Assembly: GCA_964250215.1 (NCBI GenBank)
Contig: CAXUEX010000001.1
Span: forward strand, 1 to 64,000
Reading direction: 5' to 3'
Length of the DNA stretch: 64,000 nucleotides
From: DAIDJM01 sp964250215
GTDB taxonomy: Bacteria > Pseudomonadota > Alphaproteobacteria > Acetobacterales > Acetobacteraceae
Shown: one piece after another, positions 38,561-49,311 of the stretch
Position numbering within the stretch: the first letter of the stretch is position 1
How the letters are laid out: every line of letters begins with the position of its first letter
The notes under the pieces: generated by a model
Databases searched by the model: none
Seen by the model: the letters and a program-made list of their open reading frames with translations, nothing else
Told to the model about the DNA's origin: nothing
Program-made: the position numbers and the translations under genes

Positions 38561-39639
38561 GCAAGCTGCCAGGCGCGATAATCGAGGCAATCGGTGCTGC
38601 CGTTGCCGCATTGCCGCACAGGAGTTTTCCAGAATCGTATGCGCGCGAAATAGCTTGCCGGTGCATCGGCGTGGTAGCGGTGGCAACTTCCGGCAGCAAG
38701 TTTGTCCATCTCCGCGCAGGCTTTGGCATTGGCCGGTGTTTCGCCGAAGGAGAGCGCCTGCTGTGCCTGCACGCGCGGCGTGGTGACGTAGGCTATCCAG
38801 CGATAGGCGCATTCCGGATGTGGCGCGTGCGCCGAAATCATCCAGGAATCCGCCCATCCAGTGGCGCCTTCACGCGGGATGGTTTCCGCCACGTGTGCGC
38901 CGGAGGCTTGCAACGTGTTCGTCATGTAGGGCCACGCGGCGCCGAGCGTGGCGTCGCCGTTGCTGAACAGGTCTATGGCGTCGGAGGCGAGTGCCCAGTA
39001 TTTCTTCAGCAGCGGTTTCTGCGCGCGCAGCAGCGCCACGGCAGCATCCATCTGCGCCTGGTTCAGTTCGTAGGGATCGGCAATGTGCAGATCCGGTTGC
39101 GCTTGCGCGAGGTAGAGCGCGGCATCCGCGATCTGGATCGGGTTATCCGGCACGGTGATCTGTCCGGCGTTCGTAGGATCGTAGAGCGTTTTCCAAGATT
39201 GCGGGATCGCGGGGTGCGTCGCCGTGTTCCACAACAGCACGTTCGGTCCCCATTCGTAGGAGATGCCGTAATGCACGCCTCGTACGGTGTTGAAGGCCGG
39301 CGATTGCAGATCGGGGACAATGTCTTGCCACGCCGAAATGCGGGACAGATCGAGCGGCGCCACGTTGTGGCCAAAAATCAACCGCAGCGAGGCGTCGCCT
39401 GAGGCGGAGACCAGATCGTAATCGGTGCTGCCCTGGCGCATCAGCGCCACCATTTCATCGGAGCTGCCGGCGTATTTGCGGTGCACGATGCAGCCGGTCT
39501 GCTGCTCGAACGGCTTCACCCATTCGTCCTGCGCGTAGCCTTCCCAGGCAACGATATTCAGCGCGCCTTCGGGTGTGGCGGTCGGCGACTGCGCCTGCGC
39601 GGGAAGGGCAAGCAGGACGCCGGCTAGCAAGCGTTTCAT
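38539..39639 (-). CDS. potF: Periplasmic polyamine-binding protein, PotF/PotD-like
   Basis: A 366-residue type-2 periplasmic binding protein with signal peptide [18 protein letters not shown] (residues 1-18). The mature protein starts LNIVAWEGYAQDEWVKPFEQQTG, like PotF/PotD. It continues with DLVSASGDASLRLIFG, YGISYEWGPNVLLWN (about 128-142) and GATWLW-like segment TGWADSWMISAHAPHPECAYRWI. Acidic and aromatic residues that cage the polyamine amines in PotF appear at comparable places. The ATG at 39639 overlaps the ATPase stop by four bases; the ATG at 39681 would break the signal peptide. Confidence 0.85.
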   Translation of the reverse strand: MKRLLAGVLLALPAQAQSPTATPEGALNIVAWEGYAQDEWVKPFEQQTGCIVHRKYAGSSDEMVALMRQGSTDYDLVSASGDASLRLIFGHNVAPLDLSRISAWQDIVPDLQSPAFNTVRGVHYGISYEWGPNVLLWNTATHPAIPQSWKTLYDPTNAGQITVPDNPIQIADAALYLAQAQPDLHIADPYELNQAQMDAAVALLRAQKPLLKKYWALASDAIDLFSNGDATLGAAWPYMTNTLQASGAHVAETIPREGATGWADSWMISAHAPHPECAYRWIAYVTTPRVQAQQALSFGETPANAKACAEMDKLAAGSCHRYHADAPASYFARIRFWKTPVRQCGNGSTDCLDYRAWQLAWQQIKG

Positions 39640-40622
39640 GCGGCGGCATCTTTGAGCAAAGAGCGCGCTGGGTTCTGCCAACTGGCCATCACCGCCGTGC
39701 CGGGTGGCGGCGGCGGTCCGTCGGTCCAGCTTGCGAGCAGCGTATTGCCATCCGCGAGTTCCACGGCAATGCGGGTGCAGGTGCCAAGATAGCGAGTTTC
39801 GCGCACCATTGCCGGCTCGCCTTCGCCGTGGATGGAATGTGGCTGCAAGCGCACATGTTCCGGACGCAGCAAAGTAACCTTGCCGTTGCGGCGCAGCAGC
39901 GAGGCGGTGCCGACGAAGCCGGCGACAAATTCGCTGGCCGGCTGCTCGTATATTTCCACGGGCGTGCCCTCCTGCTCGATGCGGCCGCGGTTGAACACCG
40001 CCACGCGGTCGCTCATCGCCAGCGCTTCTTCCTGATCATGCGTGACATACACGAAGGCGATGCCGGTCTCGTGCTGCAATGCCTTCAGTTCCTGCTGCAT
40101 GCGATGGCGCAGTTGCAGATCCAGCGCGCCAAGCGGTTCGTCCAGCAGCAGCAGAGCGGGGCGGTTCACGATCGCGCGGGCGAGGGCGACGCGCTGCCGC
40201 TGACCGCCGGAAAGCTGTGCCGGGCGGCGGCTTGCGAGATCGGCGAGCTGCACCTGCGCCAGCGCGGCTTCGGCACGAAGTCGCGCTTCGGCTGCCGGCA
40301 CGCGCTTGGCGAGAAGGCCGTAACAGACATTATCGAGCAGCGACATGTGTGGAAACAGCGCGTAATCCTGGAATACCGTGTTCACATGGCGGCGGTTCGG
40401 CGGCAGGTGCGTGATGTTCTGCCCAGCCAGCTCAATGGTGCCAGCATCGGGAAGTTCGAAGCCCGCGATCAGCCGGAGCACCGTGGTCTTGCCGGATCCG
40501 GAAGGGCCCAGCATCGTGAAGAAGCTGCCGGGCGCGATGCTGAGATCGAGGTGTTCGACGGCGACCGTCGTGCCATAGGATTTGCGCACCCCGCGGAGGC
40601 GCGCGGCCGGGTTCAGCCCCAT
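39636..40622 (-). CDS. potA: Polyamine ABC transporter ATPase, PotA/PotG-like
   Basis: A 328-residue ATPase with Walker [10 protein letters not shown] (39-47), Q-loop [10 protein letters not shown], signature [14 protein letters not shown] (137-150), Walker B LLLLDEP (157-163) and a C-terminal TOBE domain (about 250-328). It energises the PotHI permease. It overlaps the aldehyde dehydrogenase gene by ten bases at its start and the binding-protein gene by four bases at its end, giving the order dehydrogenases, ATPase, binding protein, permeases. Confidence 0.92.
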   Translation of the reverse strand: MGLNPAARLRGVRKSYGTTVAVEHLDLSIAPGSFFTMLGPSGSGKTTVLRLIAGFELPDAGTIELAGQNITHLPPNRRHVNTVFQDYALFPHMSLLDNVCYGLLAKRVPAAEARLRAEAALAQVQLADLASRRPAQLSGGQRQRVALARAIVNRPALLLLDEPLGALDLQLRHRMQQELKALQHETGIAFVYVTHDQEEALAMSDRVAVFNRGRIEQEGTPVEIYEQPASEFVAGFVGTASLLRRNGKVTLLRPEHVRLQPHSIHGEGEPAMVRETRYLGTCTRIAVELADGNTLLASWTDGPPPPPGTAVMASWQNPARSLLKDAAA

Positions 40623-42043
40623 TTCACCATCACATGCCGCGCGACGGTGTAATCCTCCAGCGAGAGCAGGCTCATGTCCTTGCCGTAGCCGGAATTCTTC
40701 AGGCCGCCGTGCGGCATTTCGTTAACGGAACTGAAATGCGTGTTCACCCAAGTAGCGCCGTAACGCAGCCGCGCCGCCACCTGCATGGCGCGGGACGTAT
40801 CGCGGGTCCATACCGAGGAAGCAAGGCCGTAATCGGAATCATTGGCCCATTCGATCGCCTGCTCGGTGTCGGAGAAGCGCGTGACCGAGACCACGGGGCC
40901 GAACACCTCGCGCCGCACGATCTCATCCTCTTGGCGGGCGCCGGCGATCACGGTGGGCTTGAAATGGAAGCCATTGCCTGTCCCTGTCGTGCCGCCCGTG
41001 GCCAGTTCCACGTGCGCCAGTTCCCGCGCCCGCTGCACGAAACCCGCAACGCGGCTTTGCTGGCGAGCGGAAATCAGCGGCGGAATTTCGTTTTGCGAGT
41101 CCTCCGCCAGACCGAAGCGCAGCGAGTCCGCGGCAGCCGACAGATCGGCCACAAGCCGGTCGTGGATTTTGGCGCCGGCATAGATGCGACTGGCGGCTGT
41201 GCAGTCCTGTCCCGCATTGTAAAAGCTAGCGGCGCGCAGGTTTGCAACCACCGCATCGAGATCGGCGTCGTCGAACACCAGCACGGGCGCTTTGCCGCCC
41301 AGCTCCAGATGCGTGCGCTTCAGCCGCGCGGCGGCGGCGGCCACCACCTTGCGGCCGGTGCCGACATCGCCGGTGAGCGACACCATGTCGATCCCCTCGT
41401 GATCGATGATGTGCTGGCCGATTACCGAACCGGTGCCCAGCACGACGTTCACGACACCCGGGGGGAAGATTGTGGCCAGATGCCGGGCGAGTGCCAGCAA
41501 CGAGAGCGGCGTATTCTCGGAAGGCTTGATCACGACGGTGTTGCCGCCGGCGAGTGCGGGCGCCAGTTTCCAGGCCGCCATCAATAGTGGATAGTTCCAG
41601 GGCGCGATCGAACCTACCACGCCCACCGGATCGCGGCGCAACATGCTGGTATGGCCCTCAAGGTACTCGCCAGTGACCAGCCCCGGCAGCGTGCGTGCAG
41701 CGCCGGCGAAAAAGCGGAAGCAATCGACGATTGCAGGCATTTCGTCGTCGAGCATCGCGTGCTCGGGCTTGCCTGTGTTCCGCGCTTCAATGGCGGCGAG
41801 CGCGGAGGCGTCGTGTTCGATCGCATCGGCCAGTTTCAGCAGCAGTGCCGATCGTGCGCGCGGCGTGGTGCGGGACCAGGAATCGAACGCGCGCCGCGCG
41901 GCCGCAACTGCACGATCGACCTGCGCCGGAGATGCCTGGGCAATATCGGCAATCGAAGCGCCGCTACGCGGATCGATGATTGCTTCGGCAGGGCCTTCGC
42001 CGGCCTCGAACTCGCCATCGATAAGAAGCTGGTTGTAGATCAC
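40613..42043 (-). CDS. Gamma-aminobutyraldehyde dehydrogenase
   Basis: A 476-residue NAD(P)-dependent aldehyde dehydrogenase. [20 protein letters not shown] (about 148-167), catalytic Glu in LELGGKAP (Glu 247) and nucleophile Cys in [11 protein letters not shown] (Cys 281) are intact, and the protein resembles PatD/PuuC-type enzymes that oxidise 4-aminobutyraldehyde to 4-aminobutyrate. That substrate fits the upstream spermidine dehydrogenase, which releases it. The GTG at 42043 overlaps the upstream stop as GTGA; the open frame further upstream to 42421 is a shadow. Confidence 0.88.
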   Translation of the reverse strand: MIYNQLLIDGEFEAGEGPAEAIIDPRSGASIADIAQASPAQVDRAVAAARRAFDSWSRTTPRARSALLLKLADAIEHDASALAAIEARNTGKPEHAMLDDEMPAIVDCFRFFAGAARTLPGLVTGEYLEGHTSMLRRDPVGVVGSIAPWNYPLLMAAWKLAPALAGGNTVVIKPSENTPLSLLALARHLATIFPPGVVNVVLGTGSVIGQHIIDHEGIDMVSLTGDVGTGRKVVAAAAARLKRTHLELGGKAPVLVFDDADLDAVVANLRAASFYNAGQDCTAASRIYAGAKIHDRLVADLSAAADSLRFGLAEDSQNEIPPLISARQQSRVAGFVQRARELAHVELATGGTTGTGNGFHFKPTVIAGARQEDEIVRREVFGPVVSVTRFSDTEQAIEWANDSDYGLASSVWTRDTSRAMQVAARLRYGATWVNTHFSSVNEMPHGGLKNSGYGKDMSLLSLEDYTVARHVMVKWG

Positions 42044-43944
42044 GAGGTGAGCAGTTCCTGCACCGCACGATGCGCCTGGTCGATCGCGCAATCGGTGTAG
42101 GCTGCGGCGCCGGAATCGGAGTTGGCGATGGCGAGCCGCCCGAAGCGTGCGCGGCCAATTTCGTGCGGCGCTTGGCCGGGCGGCCAGAGCGGATCGAACA
42201 GATAATTGTATTCGTAGGCATAGCCGTGCGGCCAGCGATTCACGGTTATGGCAGTGATGTCGCGCGCCGGATCGAAGCCACCGGGTGCGAGTGCGCGGCC
42301 GAGTTGGTCGCGGATGTTGCGTTCGAAAGTTTCGAAACTCGTAGCCAGGATATCCGCCCGGCCGATCCGGTGCTGCGACCGCTCGTCGAGTCCTGGCGCG
42401 CAGGGGTTGCGCACCATCCACACCAGCACGGGCTCGTCCGGCGAGCGCACGCTGACATAGTCGCCGATTGCGGTGCGTGGGTTCAGCCGGAACATCACAT
42501 GATAGCTGCCGGGCGCATATATCTCGTAAACGCCCAGCTTCTGGAACGCGCGCCAGTTGCGGATGGCGACGCTGGTATAAACCAGCGGGATTTTCACCAG
42601 ATAGTGCAACGCATCCTTCTGCGGCGCCGGCATTTCCGGGCAGAGATACGGGATCATCATGTTGTAGCAGGCAAGCACGGCGTTTTGCGCCCGCACGCGA
42701 TAAAGCTTGCCCTGGCGCGTATAGACGATTTCCACGCCGTCCGCGGTATTGCGCGCGCCCACCACAATGCTGGAAAGCCGGATGCGAACGGAATTGGCGG
42801 CCCTGTCGAGTGTTGAATAATCCAGCGTCGCCGTCACCACATCTTCGGCCGTGCGGCCGGGCAGGGCGGCCGGCACGAGCTTGCGCACGAGCAAGCGGGC
42901 GATGCTGGCATTGCCATCAGGGAAGTGGAAAGTGTAAGATCCGCCATCGGCATAGCCCGATGGCGTGTTGCCCATGCGCGCCGCGGAGCCGGGTGCGAGC
43001 TTCATGCCTTGGAAGCCCGGCTGATCCTGGCCCCAACCGCCGAAACCCCAGATGTCGAGTGCGGAAACCGCATCGGCCCCGACGCCCCATTCCTCCTCGC
43101 TGATCGGCTGGAAGAACGGCACCACGCCGGGATCGCATTTTGCAACGTCGGTCAGGAACTTGATGTAGCTCATGCGGGAGAGCCGGTCTTTTTTCTCGAC
43201 TGAACTCAGTCCCGGCATGTAGTCGATGCGGGCTTCCCAGACGCGCGCGATGTCCTGCTTCACGCGATCGCGAAGCGGCGCGCCGGCCAGCACTTCCTGC
43301 CAGGGCTTCGATCCGTAGCCGATGGCAAGATGGTCGGTTCCGAAAGTTCCGCGATCGAAAAAGATGCCGCGCCGCAAACCTTGGGTTTCGTAGAACGATT
43401 TGTCAGCGCAGCGCTTTTCGAGGATCTCGGGTTCGATGCCGAGCTCCTTGAGCAGCCCATCGGCTACGGCGCTGTAAGGGCGCGGGCTGTCGATTTCCAG
43501 CGTGCCGCCGTTCATCAGCTCTAGGCGGCCGTCCTGGTGGAATTCGTTGCGCTTGGCGTGGCCGCCGAAATCGTCGTGGTTTTCCAGGATCAGGATGCGC
43601 GCATCCGGGCGCGCCGCGCGGTAGAAATGCGCAGCGGCGAGCCCGCTGATGCCGCCGCCCACCACCACCAGATCGTAGCGGTCTTCGCCCGGTTCGGGTT
43701 TCGTCGCGCTTTGCCAAAACGTCCCATCGCGCAACGCATGCGCAGCTTCGAAACTGCCCGGATGACTGCCGCGCAGGCCGGTTAGGGCAGGGGGGTAATA
43801 GCCGGGCCGGTCCTGCGGCGCGCCGCCCACGCGAACCGGCCTCGCCACCGCGGCGGCACCGGCCAACGCCGCGCCGTGCAGGAAATCGCGCCGCTGGATG
43901 GGAGTGTCCATGCCGAGGCGGCGATCGTGCTCCGAGCCGGTCAT
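42040..43944 (-). CDS. spdH: Tat-exported flavoprotein, spermidine dehydrogenase-like
   Basis: A 634-residue FAD enzyme. It begins with a twin-arginine signal ([18 protein letters not shown], about 17-34), then the FAD-binding Rossmann motif [18 protein letters not shown] (90-107) and [15 protein letters not shown]. The end [23 protein letters not shown] is the second FAD-contact segment. Length and order match the periplasmic spermidine dehydrogenase of Pseudomonas, which splits spermidine into 1,3-diaminopropane and 4-aminobutyraldehyde; the next gene encodes a suitable aldehyde dehydrogenase. A second ATG at 43911 would give a shorter signal peptide and is equally possible. It is the first gene of the polyamine operon. 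Confidence 0.85.
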   Translation of the reverse strand: MTGSEHDRRLGMDTPIQRRDFLHGAALAGAAAVARPVRVGGAPQDRPGYYPPALTGLRGSHPGSFEAAHALRDGTFWQSATKPEPGEDRYDLVVVGGGISGLAAAHFYRAARPDARILILENHDDFGGHAKRNEFHQDGRLELMNGGTLEIDSPRPYSAVADGLLKELGIEPEILEKRCADKSFYETQGLRRGIFFDRGTFGTDHLAIGYGSKPWQEVLAGAPLRDRVKQDIARVWEARIDYMPGLSSVEKKDRLSRMSYIKFLTDVAKCDPGVVPFFQPISEEEWGVGADAVSALDIWGFGGWGQDQPGFQGMKLAPGSAARMGNTPSGYADGGSYTFHFPDGNASIARLLVRKLVPAALPGRTAEDVVTATLDYSTLDRAANSVRIRLSSIVVGARNTADGVEIVYTRQGKLYRVRAQNAVLACYNMMIPYLCPEMPAPQKDALHYLVKIPLVYTSVAIRNWRAFQKLGVYEIYAPGSYHVMFRLNPRTAIGDYVSVRSPDEPVLVWMVRNPCAPGLDERSQHRIGRADILATSFETFERNIRDQLGRALAPGGFDPARDITAITVNRWPHGYAYEYNYLFDPLWPPGQAPHEIGRARFGRLAIANSDSGAAAYTDCAIDQAHRAVQELLTS

Positions 43945-43995
43945 CGCACGATTAGACTACCGCAAAAGCGAAAAGGCCAGGGGTGTCGGCCTGCG

Positions 43996-46335
43996 TCAAT
44001 CGGTTACCGCGGGAATGGGACCGGCGTGTTTTTGCGGCGCGATCAGGTCCATCACACCGATGATTGCCGGCAGCACGATGATCGCGCCCAACATGTTCAT
44101 CAGGAACATAAAGGTAAGCAGCAGCCCCATATCCTTTTGAAACTGCAATGGCGAGAACACCCAGGTGGCCACGCCGATCGAAAGCGATAGCCCGGTGAAG
44201 ATCACGGCGCTGCCGGTTTCGCGCAGCGTCTGCACATAGGCTGCATCCAGCGTGTAACCACGGCGGATGTAATGGCTCAGCCGCGAGAATTTATAGATGC
44301 CGTAATCCACGCCGATGCCCACGCCCAGCGCGGTGACGGGAAGCGTGGAAAGCTTCAGCCCGATGCCCAGCGCACTCATCGCCGCGTTGGCAAGGATGGA
44401 AACCGCAGCCAGCGGCAGCACGATGCATATCGCCGCGCGCACCGAGCGGAATACCGCCAGGCAGATCACCACGATCATGCCATAGACCAGGCTCAGCATC
44501 GGTATCTGCGCCGCCTGCACCACTTCGTTCGTCGCGCCGATCACGCCGGCGGTGCCAGCGGCCAAGTCGAGGTGGATGTTGGCATTGCTCGGCGTGCGTT
44601 TGAACTGCTCCACGGTGCGCAGAATGCGCTCGATTGTGCCGGCTTTGTGATCGGTGAGGAAGATGATAAGCGGCATGATGCTGCAATCGTTGTTCGCCAG
44701 GCCCGTGGAGACCTCAAACACCGATCCGTCGCGCCCCAGCACACGCTTGTCGTGCGGCAGGTAGTTGAATTTGGGATTGCCTTCGTTGAACAGCACGTTG
44801 GCATCTCGCATCAGATGCCCCATGAACAGCGTGCTGCGGACACCGGGCACGCCTTGCAGGCGATAGTTCAGGTCGTCGATGCGCTTTACTGTATTGTAAT
44901 CCAGGCAGGCGTTGGCCGGGCCTTCGGCGATCACCTGAAGCACGTCGGTGCCCACCGAGTAATTATCCTGGAAGAACGCGGCATCGCGGTTGTAGCGGCT
45001 TTCAGGCCGCAGCTCTGGCACGCCGATATGCACGTCACCCACCACCGGTTGACCCAGCAGCAGCGCGGCCAGCGCCACCACCAGGGCTACGCCGCCGCAG
45101 ATGGCGATCGCGTAGCCCGGGGCGATCAAGATCGCGAGCGCCCGCCAAAAGCCTTCAAAACCTTCCGCGCCGCGGCGTGCCTTTTCCGCATTCTCGGGCG
45201 AGATGCGGGCGAAGCTGGCCAGCACGGGCAGCACCATGAGGTTGGTGAAGAACAGCACGGCGATGCCGATCGCAGCCGTGAGCGCCAGTTCGCGGATAAC
45301 GGGTACTGGGATGGTGGTGACGGTGACGAATGTGAGCACCGCGAGCGAAAGCGCTACCGCGCCTGGTTCCAGCAGCCGCCTGAAACTGATGCGCGCGGCC
45401 TCCATGGAGGGCTTGCCTTCGCCCACCAGCCGCACGTTGGATAGCGCGATCTGCACGCCATGGCTTACGCCGATGGCGAGGATCAGGAACGGGATGAGCA
45501 CCGAAATCGGATCGATGCCATAACCCAAGGCTGTGATGATGCCGAGCTGCCACATCACCGCAATCACCGAACAGGCGAGTGCCGCGACAGTGAGATAGAG
45601 CGAGCGGGAGACGAGATAGAGCAGCACCGCGGCCACCGCGAGCGCCACCGCGAAGAAGATCACGATCGCTTGCGCGCCCTGCTCTATGTCGCCCACCGCC
45701 TGGGCAAAGCCCAGAATATGGATGGTGGTGTCCGCGGTATCGTATCTCTGCCGGACGGTGCGATCCAGCTCTTGCGAGAATTTCGCGTAATCCAGCTTGG
45801 CGCCAGTATGCGGATCGAAATCGTTGAGCTTGGCACTGACCACGGCGCTGCGGAAATTGTTGCCGACCAGCCGGCCGAGAATGCCGGCCTTGTAGATGTC
45901 CGCCTTCACCGTCGCAAAGCCGGCCGCGTTAGGCTGGAATGTGCTCGGGATCACCGGGCCGCCCGAAAACCCGCCTTCCACCACCTCGGCGAACCGTGTG
46001 TCCGGCGTGTAGAGGCTGCTGACATGCGTGCGGTCCACGCCGGGCAGGAAGAAAACGTCGTCGGTAAGGTGCTTGAGCGCATCGAAGAACTTCGGCTGGA
46101 AGATGTCGCCGTGCTTGGCTTCCAGCGCCACGAGCAGGATGTTGCCACCGCCGAATTGCTGCTGCGTGCGTTTGTAGGTGGCGATATAGGCGTTGTGCGA
46201 CGGCAGCAGCTTGTCAAACGCCGCATCGGGATGCACGCGCACGGCGAAGAACCCGAGCGCGATGGAAACCAGCGCGAATATCGCGAGGATCTTGCGCCGG
46301 TTGCCGAACAGGAAGTGTTCCAGGGCCGCCATCAT
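43996..46335 (-). CDS. MMPL/RND-superfamily transporter (COG1033 type)
   Basis: A 779-residue membrane protein made of two repeats, each with one helix, a large periplasmic domain and a bundle of five helices. The sterol-sensing-like conserved segments are SVLIPFLILAIGVSHGVQIA (about 275-294) and VTALGVGIGVDYGIYKFSR (late repeat). COG1033 proteins export lipids or hydrophobic compounds. It is the last gene of a three-gene operon with a YCF48-like propeller and a DUF1302 outer-membrane protein; the ATG overlaps the propeller stop by four bases. Similar neighbourhoods (often including DUF1329, which is missing here) suggest a trans-envelope lipid pathway. Confidence 0.85.
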   Translation of the reverse strand: MMAALEHFLFGNRRKILAIFALVSIALGFFAVRVHPDAAFDKLLPSHNAYIATYKRTQQQFGGGNILLVALEAKHGDIFQPKFFDALKHLTDDVFFLPGVDRTHVSSLYTPDTRFAEVVEGGFSGGPVIPSTFQPNAAGFATVKADIYKAGILGRLVGNNFRSAVVSAKLNDFDPHTGAKLDYAKFSQELDRTVRQRYDTADTTIHILGFAQAVGDIEQGAQAIVIFFAVALAVAAVLLYLVSRSLYLTVAALACSVIAVMWQLGIITALGYGIDPISVLIPFLILAIGVSHGVQIALSNVRLVGEGKPSMEAARISFRRLLEPGAVALSLAVLTFVTVTTIPVPVIRELALTAAIGIAVLFFTNLMVLPVLASFARISPENAEKARRGAEGFEGFWRALAILIAPGYAIAICGGVALVVALAALLLGQPVVGDVHIGVPELRPESRYNRDAAFFQDNYSVGTDVLQVIAEGPANACLDYNTVKRIDDLNYRLQGVPGVRSTLFMGHLMRDANVLFNEGNPKFNYLPHDKRVLGRDGSVFEVSTGLANNDCSIMPLIIFLTDHKAGTIERILRTVEQFKRTPSNANIHLDLAAGTAGVIGATNEVVQAAQIPMLSLVYGMIVVICLAVFRSVRAAICIVLPLAAVSILANAAMSALGIGLKLSTLPVTALGVGIGVDYGIYKFSRLSHYIRRGYTLDAAYVQTLRETGSAVIFTGLSLSIGVATWVFSPLQFQKDMGLLLTFMFLMNMLGAIIVLPAIIGVMDLIAPQKHAGPIPAVTD

Positions 46336-47303
46336 GGCGCGGTATCCTTTCCGGTGGGAAGAGCGAGGCGATGCACCCCGTCCTCGCCAACCGCCAGCAA
46401 CGCGCCATCGGCGGTTTCGACCGCGCCGGACAGCGTGGCGCCCGTATTGCTTTCCAAGGGAGCTATGCGATCGGTTGCGGGATCGAACAGCATCGCCAGC
46501 CCGTTCGATCCCACCATGGCGAGCCTGCCGTCGGCAAGCTTCGTTCCACCGAATATCGAGCGCTCATCGGGCGTGGGCAGCCTTTTCCATCCGGCCACGC
46601 CGCGCACCGCCCGGAACAGGCTGCCGCGAAGGCCAAAACTGTAGAACCGGCCCTGGTTGTCCACGAGGCAGCCGAATTGCGAACCGTCGTATGGCACCGG
46701 AATTTTCACCCACGCTCCACTCTGGCGCAGGAACGCGTGGCCCGCCTCACCGGTGACGAGCAGATCGTCGCCGCGCGCAATGGCGCAGTTCAGATGGTAA
46801 TCGTCATCGAGATCGGGGATTTTTCCGGCCGTCCAGTGCGTCCCGTCGGTGGTCTCCAGCGTGATGTTGTAGGCGCCGCTCGTGAACAGGTGCGAGGGGC
46901 CGAGCAGAGCCACGGTGAACAGCGCTTGGTCGCTATCGGCGGCCACATGCTGCTCCGTCCAGTTTTCGCCGCCATCGCCGGTGTGCTCCACGCGCTCATC
47001 CTGTCCCACCGCCCAACCTTCGCGGGGAGAGGTGAACAGCACAGCGGTAAGCAGCTCGGCGGTGGCAGCATGGCGCAACCGCCAAGTGTGGCCGTTATCG
47101 TCGGAAAGCAGCACCTGGCCGCGATCGCCGACCGCCACCAGCCGGTCGCCGGCCCGCGCGGCGCCGAGCAGCAACCCGTGCGAGGCGCGCCAGAGCGGCG
47201 TATCATGGTCGGCGCTCGCCGCCGCGCCGCCGGCAAACAGGGCGGCGAAGACGAGGCCGGCCGCGCGGCCGCTATGGCGCGCGCGGCACTTGCCGTGCGG
47301 CAA
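46332..47303 (-). CDS. YCF48-like periplasmic beta-propeller
   Basis: A 323-residue protein with a signal peptide (about 1-30, ending AAASA) and BNR/YCF48-type blades: LLSDDNGHTWRLRH, VEHTGDGGENWTEQH, TLETTDGTHWTAG, SRG-type FLRQSGAWVKIP. Plant YCF48 assists photosystem II assembly; bacterial relatives in this context are thought to accompany RND/MMPL transporters. The start is TTG at 47303, one base after the DUF1302 stop, since no ATG or GTG lies in frame before the hydrophobic segment. A weak ribosome site suggests coupling to the upstream gene. Confidence 0.75.
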   Translation of the reverse strand: MPHGKCRARHSGRAAGLVFAALFAGGAAASADHDTPLWRASHGLLLGAARAGDRLVAVGDRGQVLLSDDNGHTWRLRHAATAELLTAVLFTSPREGWAVGQDERVEHTGDGGENWTEQHVAADSDQALFTVALLGPSHLFTSGAYNITLETTDGTHWTAGKIPDLDDDYHLNCAIARGDDLLVTGEAGHAFLRQSGAWVKIPVPYDGSQFGCLVDNQGRFYSFGLRGSLFRAVRGVAGWKRLPTPDERSIFGGTKLADGRLAMVGSNGLAMLFDPATDRIAPLESNTGATLSGAVETADGALLAVGEDGVHRLALPTGKDTAP

Positions 47304-47304
47304 C

Positions 47305-49245
47305 TCAGAACTCGTAGGAGAGCGCGGCGGAGACGAAATCGCGATCGATCAGGCCGTAGAACTTGCCGCCATCGAAAACCGGAAAGTGGTTGGTGTATTG
47401 CACGTTGAGGCTCCAGGCCTGCAGATAGGTGAAGGTTGCCCCCACACTAGCCGCCGCCGTGTTCTCTTGCCAGACATTCGCGCCGACCGGGCTGGTGCCG
47501 AGGAAATCGTGCTGCAGCGAGATCTGCGGCTTCATGTCGATGCCGTAGGGCAGCACGTTCGGCATATCGACGATGAGCTGCACCGTGTAGGCGCCGGCGG
47601 TCTGCGTCGCCAGGCCCTTGCGGCTGATCGGGTAGGTCTGGTTCACCGTAGCGCCTAGCGTGAAGGCCGAATTGGTGTCGGTAGAATAAGAGCTGTTCAG
47701 AATGCCGCGATCGCGCGGGAAATCGTGCACATAGTCGAGGCCGATTTCGCCCACGAGCACGACGCTGTTCACATACAGTTCGGGAATCGAATTCCAGAGC
47801 TTCGTGCCCGTCACCTGGAACTGGCTGACGGGATAGCGCTTCCAGCCATTGATGATCTGATTGAAGCCCGGAACGCCGCCATTCGCCAAGATCGTGGGAT
47901 CCGTGCGCGCCGCATTGCAGACGAAATTGCTCACCGCACTGGCCAGCGCCGAATTGTTGATCTCGCACACGGCCGGGCTGTCGGCCTGCAGCGTCAGGTC
48001 GGAGGACGCGAGCTGGAGCGGCTGGTTGAGGCGGTTGGAATACTCTCCCTGGATGGCAACGCCGCCGGGCGCATTAAAGTTGAAGCTGGCGCCGATCAGA
48101 TGGATGTCCTTCGGATAATCGGCAAAGAACGAGGCGGTCGCATTATAGGTGTTCTTGGCGTATTGAATGCCCGGCCCAAGCAGCGAAGTGAACGGATTGG
48201 GCAGCACCTGCGTATTCGGCAGCCCGAGCGCGCCCGGGCTGATATTCGCCGAGCCGGAGCGATACGATCCGAACGGAGTGCGGCTATCGTAATTTTCGAA
48301 GTAGAGGCCGAACTCGGCATCGCCCAATTGCGGCACGGTTTTTCGCAGTGCCACGCCGAACTCGTCGAGCCCGGTCGGATGCCGGTCCAGGCTGCGGTTG
48401 ATGGCGCCTCCGAACACCACGTTCTTGGCCAGGCTTGCGGCATAGATGCTGCGATACGCATCCGGCAGGAAGCTGTAGAGCACGCCGTAGCGGCCGCCAT
48501 CGAGCAGCGTATCGTTATTTCCAAAGAATGAACCCACGGGTTCCAGCCGGTCGCGCGTCCACACCGGCTGCCAGAACGCCTCGATGTTCAGATCGGGGAC
48601 AATTTCGGTTTTCACATCCAGCACCGGAATCGGCAGAAAGCCGTTGCGCAGCTCGGAACCCGGCGTGCGCAGCGCGGTGACGTCGATCGGATTGATCGAA
48701 TTGATACCGAACTGGATAAACGTGCTCTCGCCCCAGTTCAGCGCCTGGTTGCCGACGCGGATATCAAAGGCGTGGCCGAAAATTTCCGGCCGCGCGAACA
48801 CATAGGCGTCCAGCAGCCGCAGATCGGCGCCGATATCGCGCACCGCAGCGCGGGATAGCGGGAAACGCGCCCCCTGCACGTCGCTGTCGATCACCGGATC
48901 GTAAAAACCGGTGGCGCGCACGAACAGGCCGTAATCGTCGTGCTTGATCTGCAGTTCGGTGGTGATGCGCTGCTGCGCCGCCACCGGGCCGCCCGGCCGG
49001 TAATTCAGCGTGCCGTTATCCGAATTCGGCAATGGAAACTGACCGCCATTGATAACGCCAACGAAACGGGGATCGATGTCGGAGGTGCGCAGGTCCACGC
49101 CCGAGGTGAGCGTCGTATCCAGGCTGACTTCGTATTCGCCCACCTGCGTTTCAAACGCGCGGGCGCCCCCCGCCGCGAGAAGGCCGATCGCCGCCGCGCC
49201 TGCTAATAGCGCGCGCCTGCTGCCACTCCGGAACCGTTGATTCAC
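47305..49245 (-). CDS. DUF1302 outer-membrane protein
   Basis: A 646-residue protein with a signal peptide (about 1-30, ending GARA) and a mature chain rich in alternating hydrophobic and polar residues, ending in SAALSYEF with a C-terminal Phe as in outer-membrane barrels. DUF1302 landmarks include LRLLDAYVFARPEIFGHAFDIRVGNQALNWGESTFIQFGINSINPIDV (about 150-195). Function unknown; it could be the outer-membrane conduit for the linked MMPL transporter. The GTG at 49245 follows GGGGAGGAAAG, so the upstream ATG (49344) is not used. Confidence 0.85.
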   Translation of the reverse strand: MNQRFRSGSRRALLAGAAAIGLLAAGGARAFETQVGEYEVSLDTTLTSGVDLRTSDIDPRFVGVINGGQFPLPNSDNGTLNYRPGGPVAAQQRITTELQIKHDDYGLFVRATGFYDPVIDSDVQGARFPLSRAAVRDIGADLRLLDAYVFARPEIFGHAFDIRVGNQALNWGESTFIQFGINSINPIDVTALRTPGSELRNGFLPIPVLDVKTEIVPDLNIEAFWQPVWTRDRLEPVGSFFGNNDTLLDGGRYGVLYSFLPDAYRSIYAASLAKNVVFGGAINRSLDRHPTGLDEFGVALRKTVPQLGDAEFGLYFENYDSRTPFGSYRSGSANISPGALGLPNTQVLPNPFTSLLGPGIQYAKNTYNATASFFADYPKDIHLIGASFNFNAPGGVAIQGEYSNRLNQPLQLASSDLTLQADSPAVCEINNSALASAVSNFVCNAARTDPTILANGGVPGFNQIINGWKRYPVSQFQVTGTKLWNSIPELYVNSVVLVGEIGLDYVHDFPRDRGILNSSYSTDTNSAFTLGATVNQTYPISRKGLATQTAGAYTVQLIVDMPNVLPYGIDMKPQISLQHDFLGTSPVGANVWQENTAAASVGATFTYLQAWSLNVQYTNHFPVFDGGKFYGLIDRDFVSAALSYEF

Positions 49246-49311
49246 GCTTGCTTTCCTCCCCCTGGAAGCCCGCGGCATCTGTGGCCGGCGTGGCGAACAA
49301 CCTTCTTTCGG

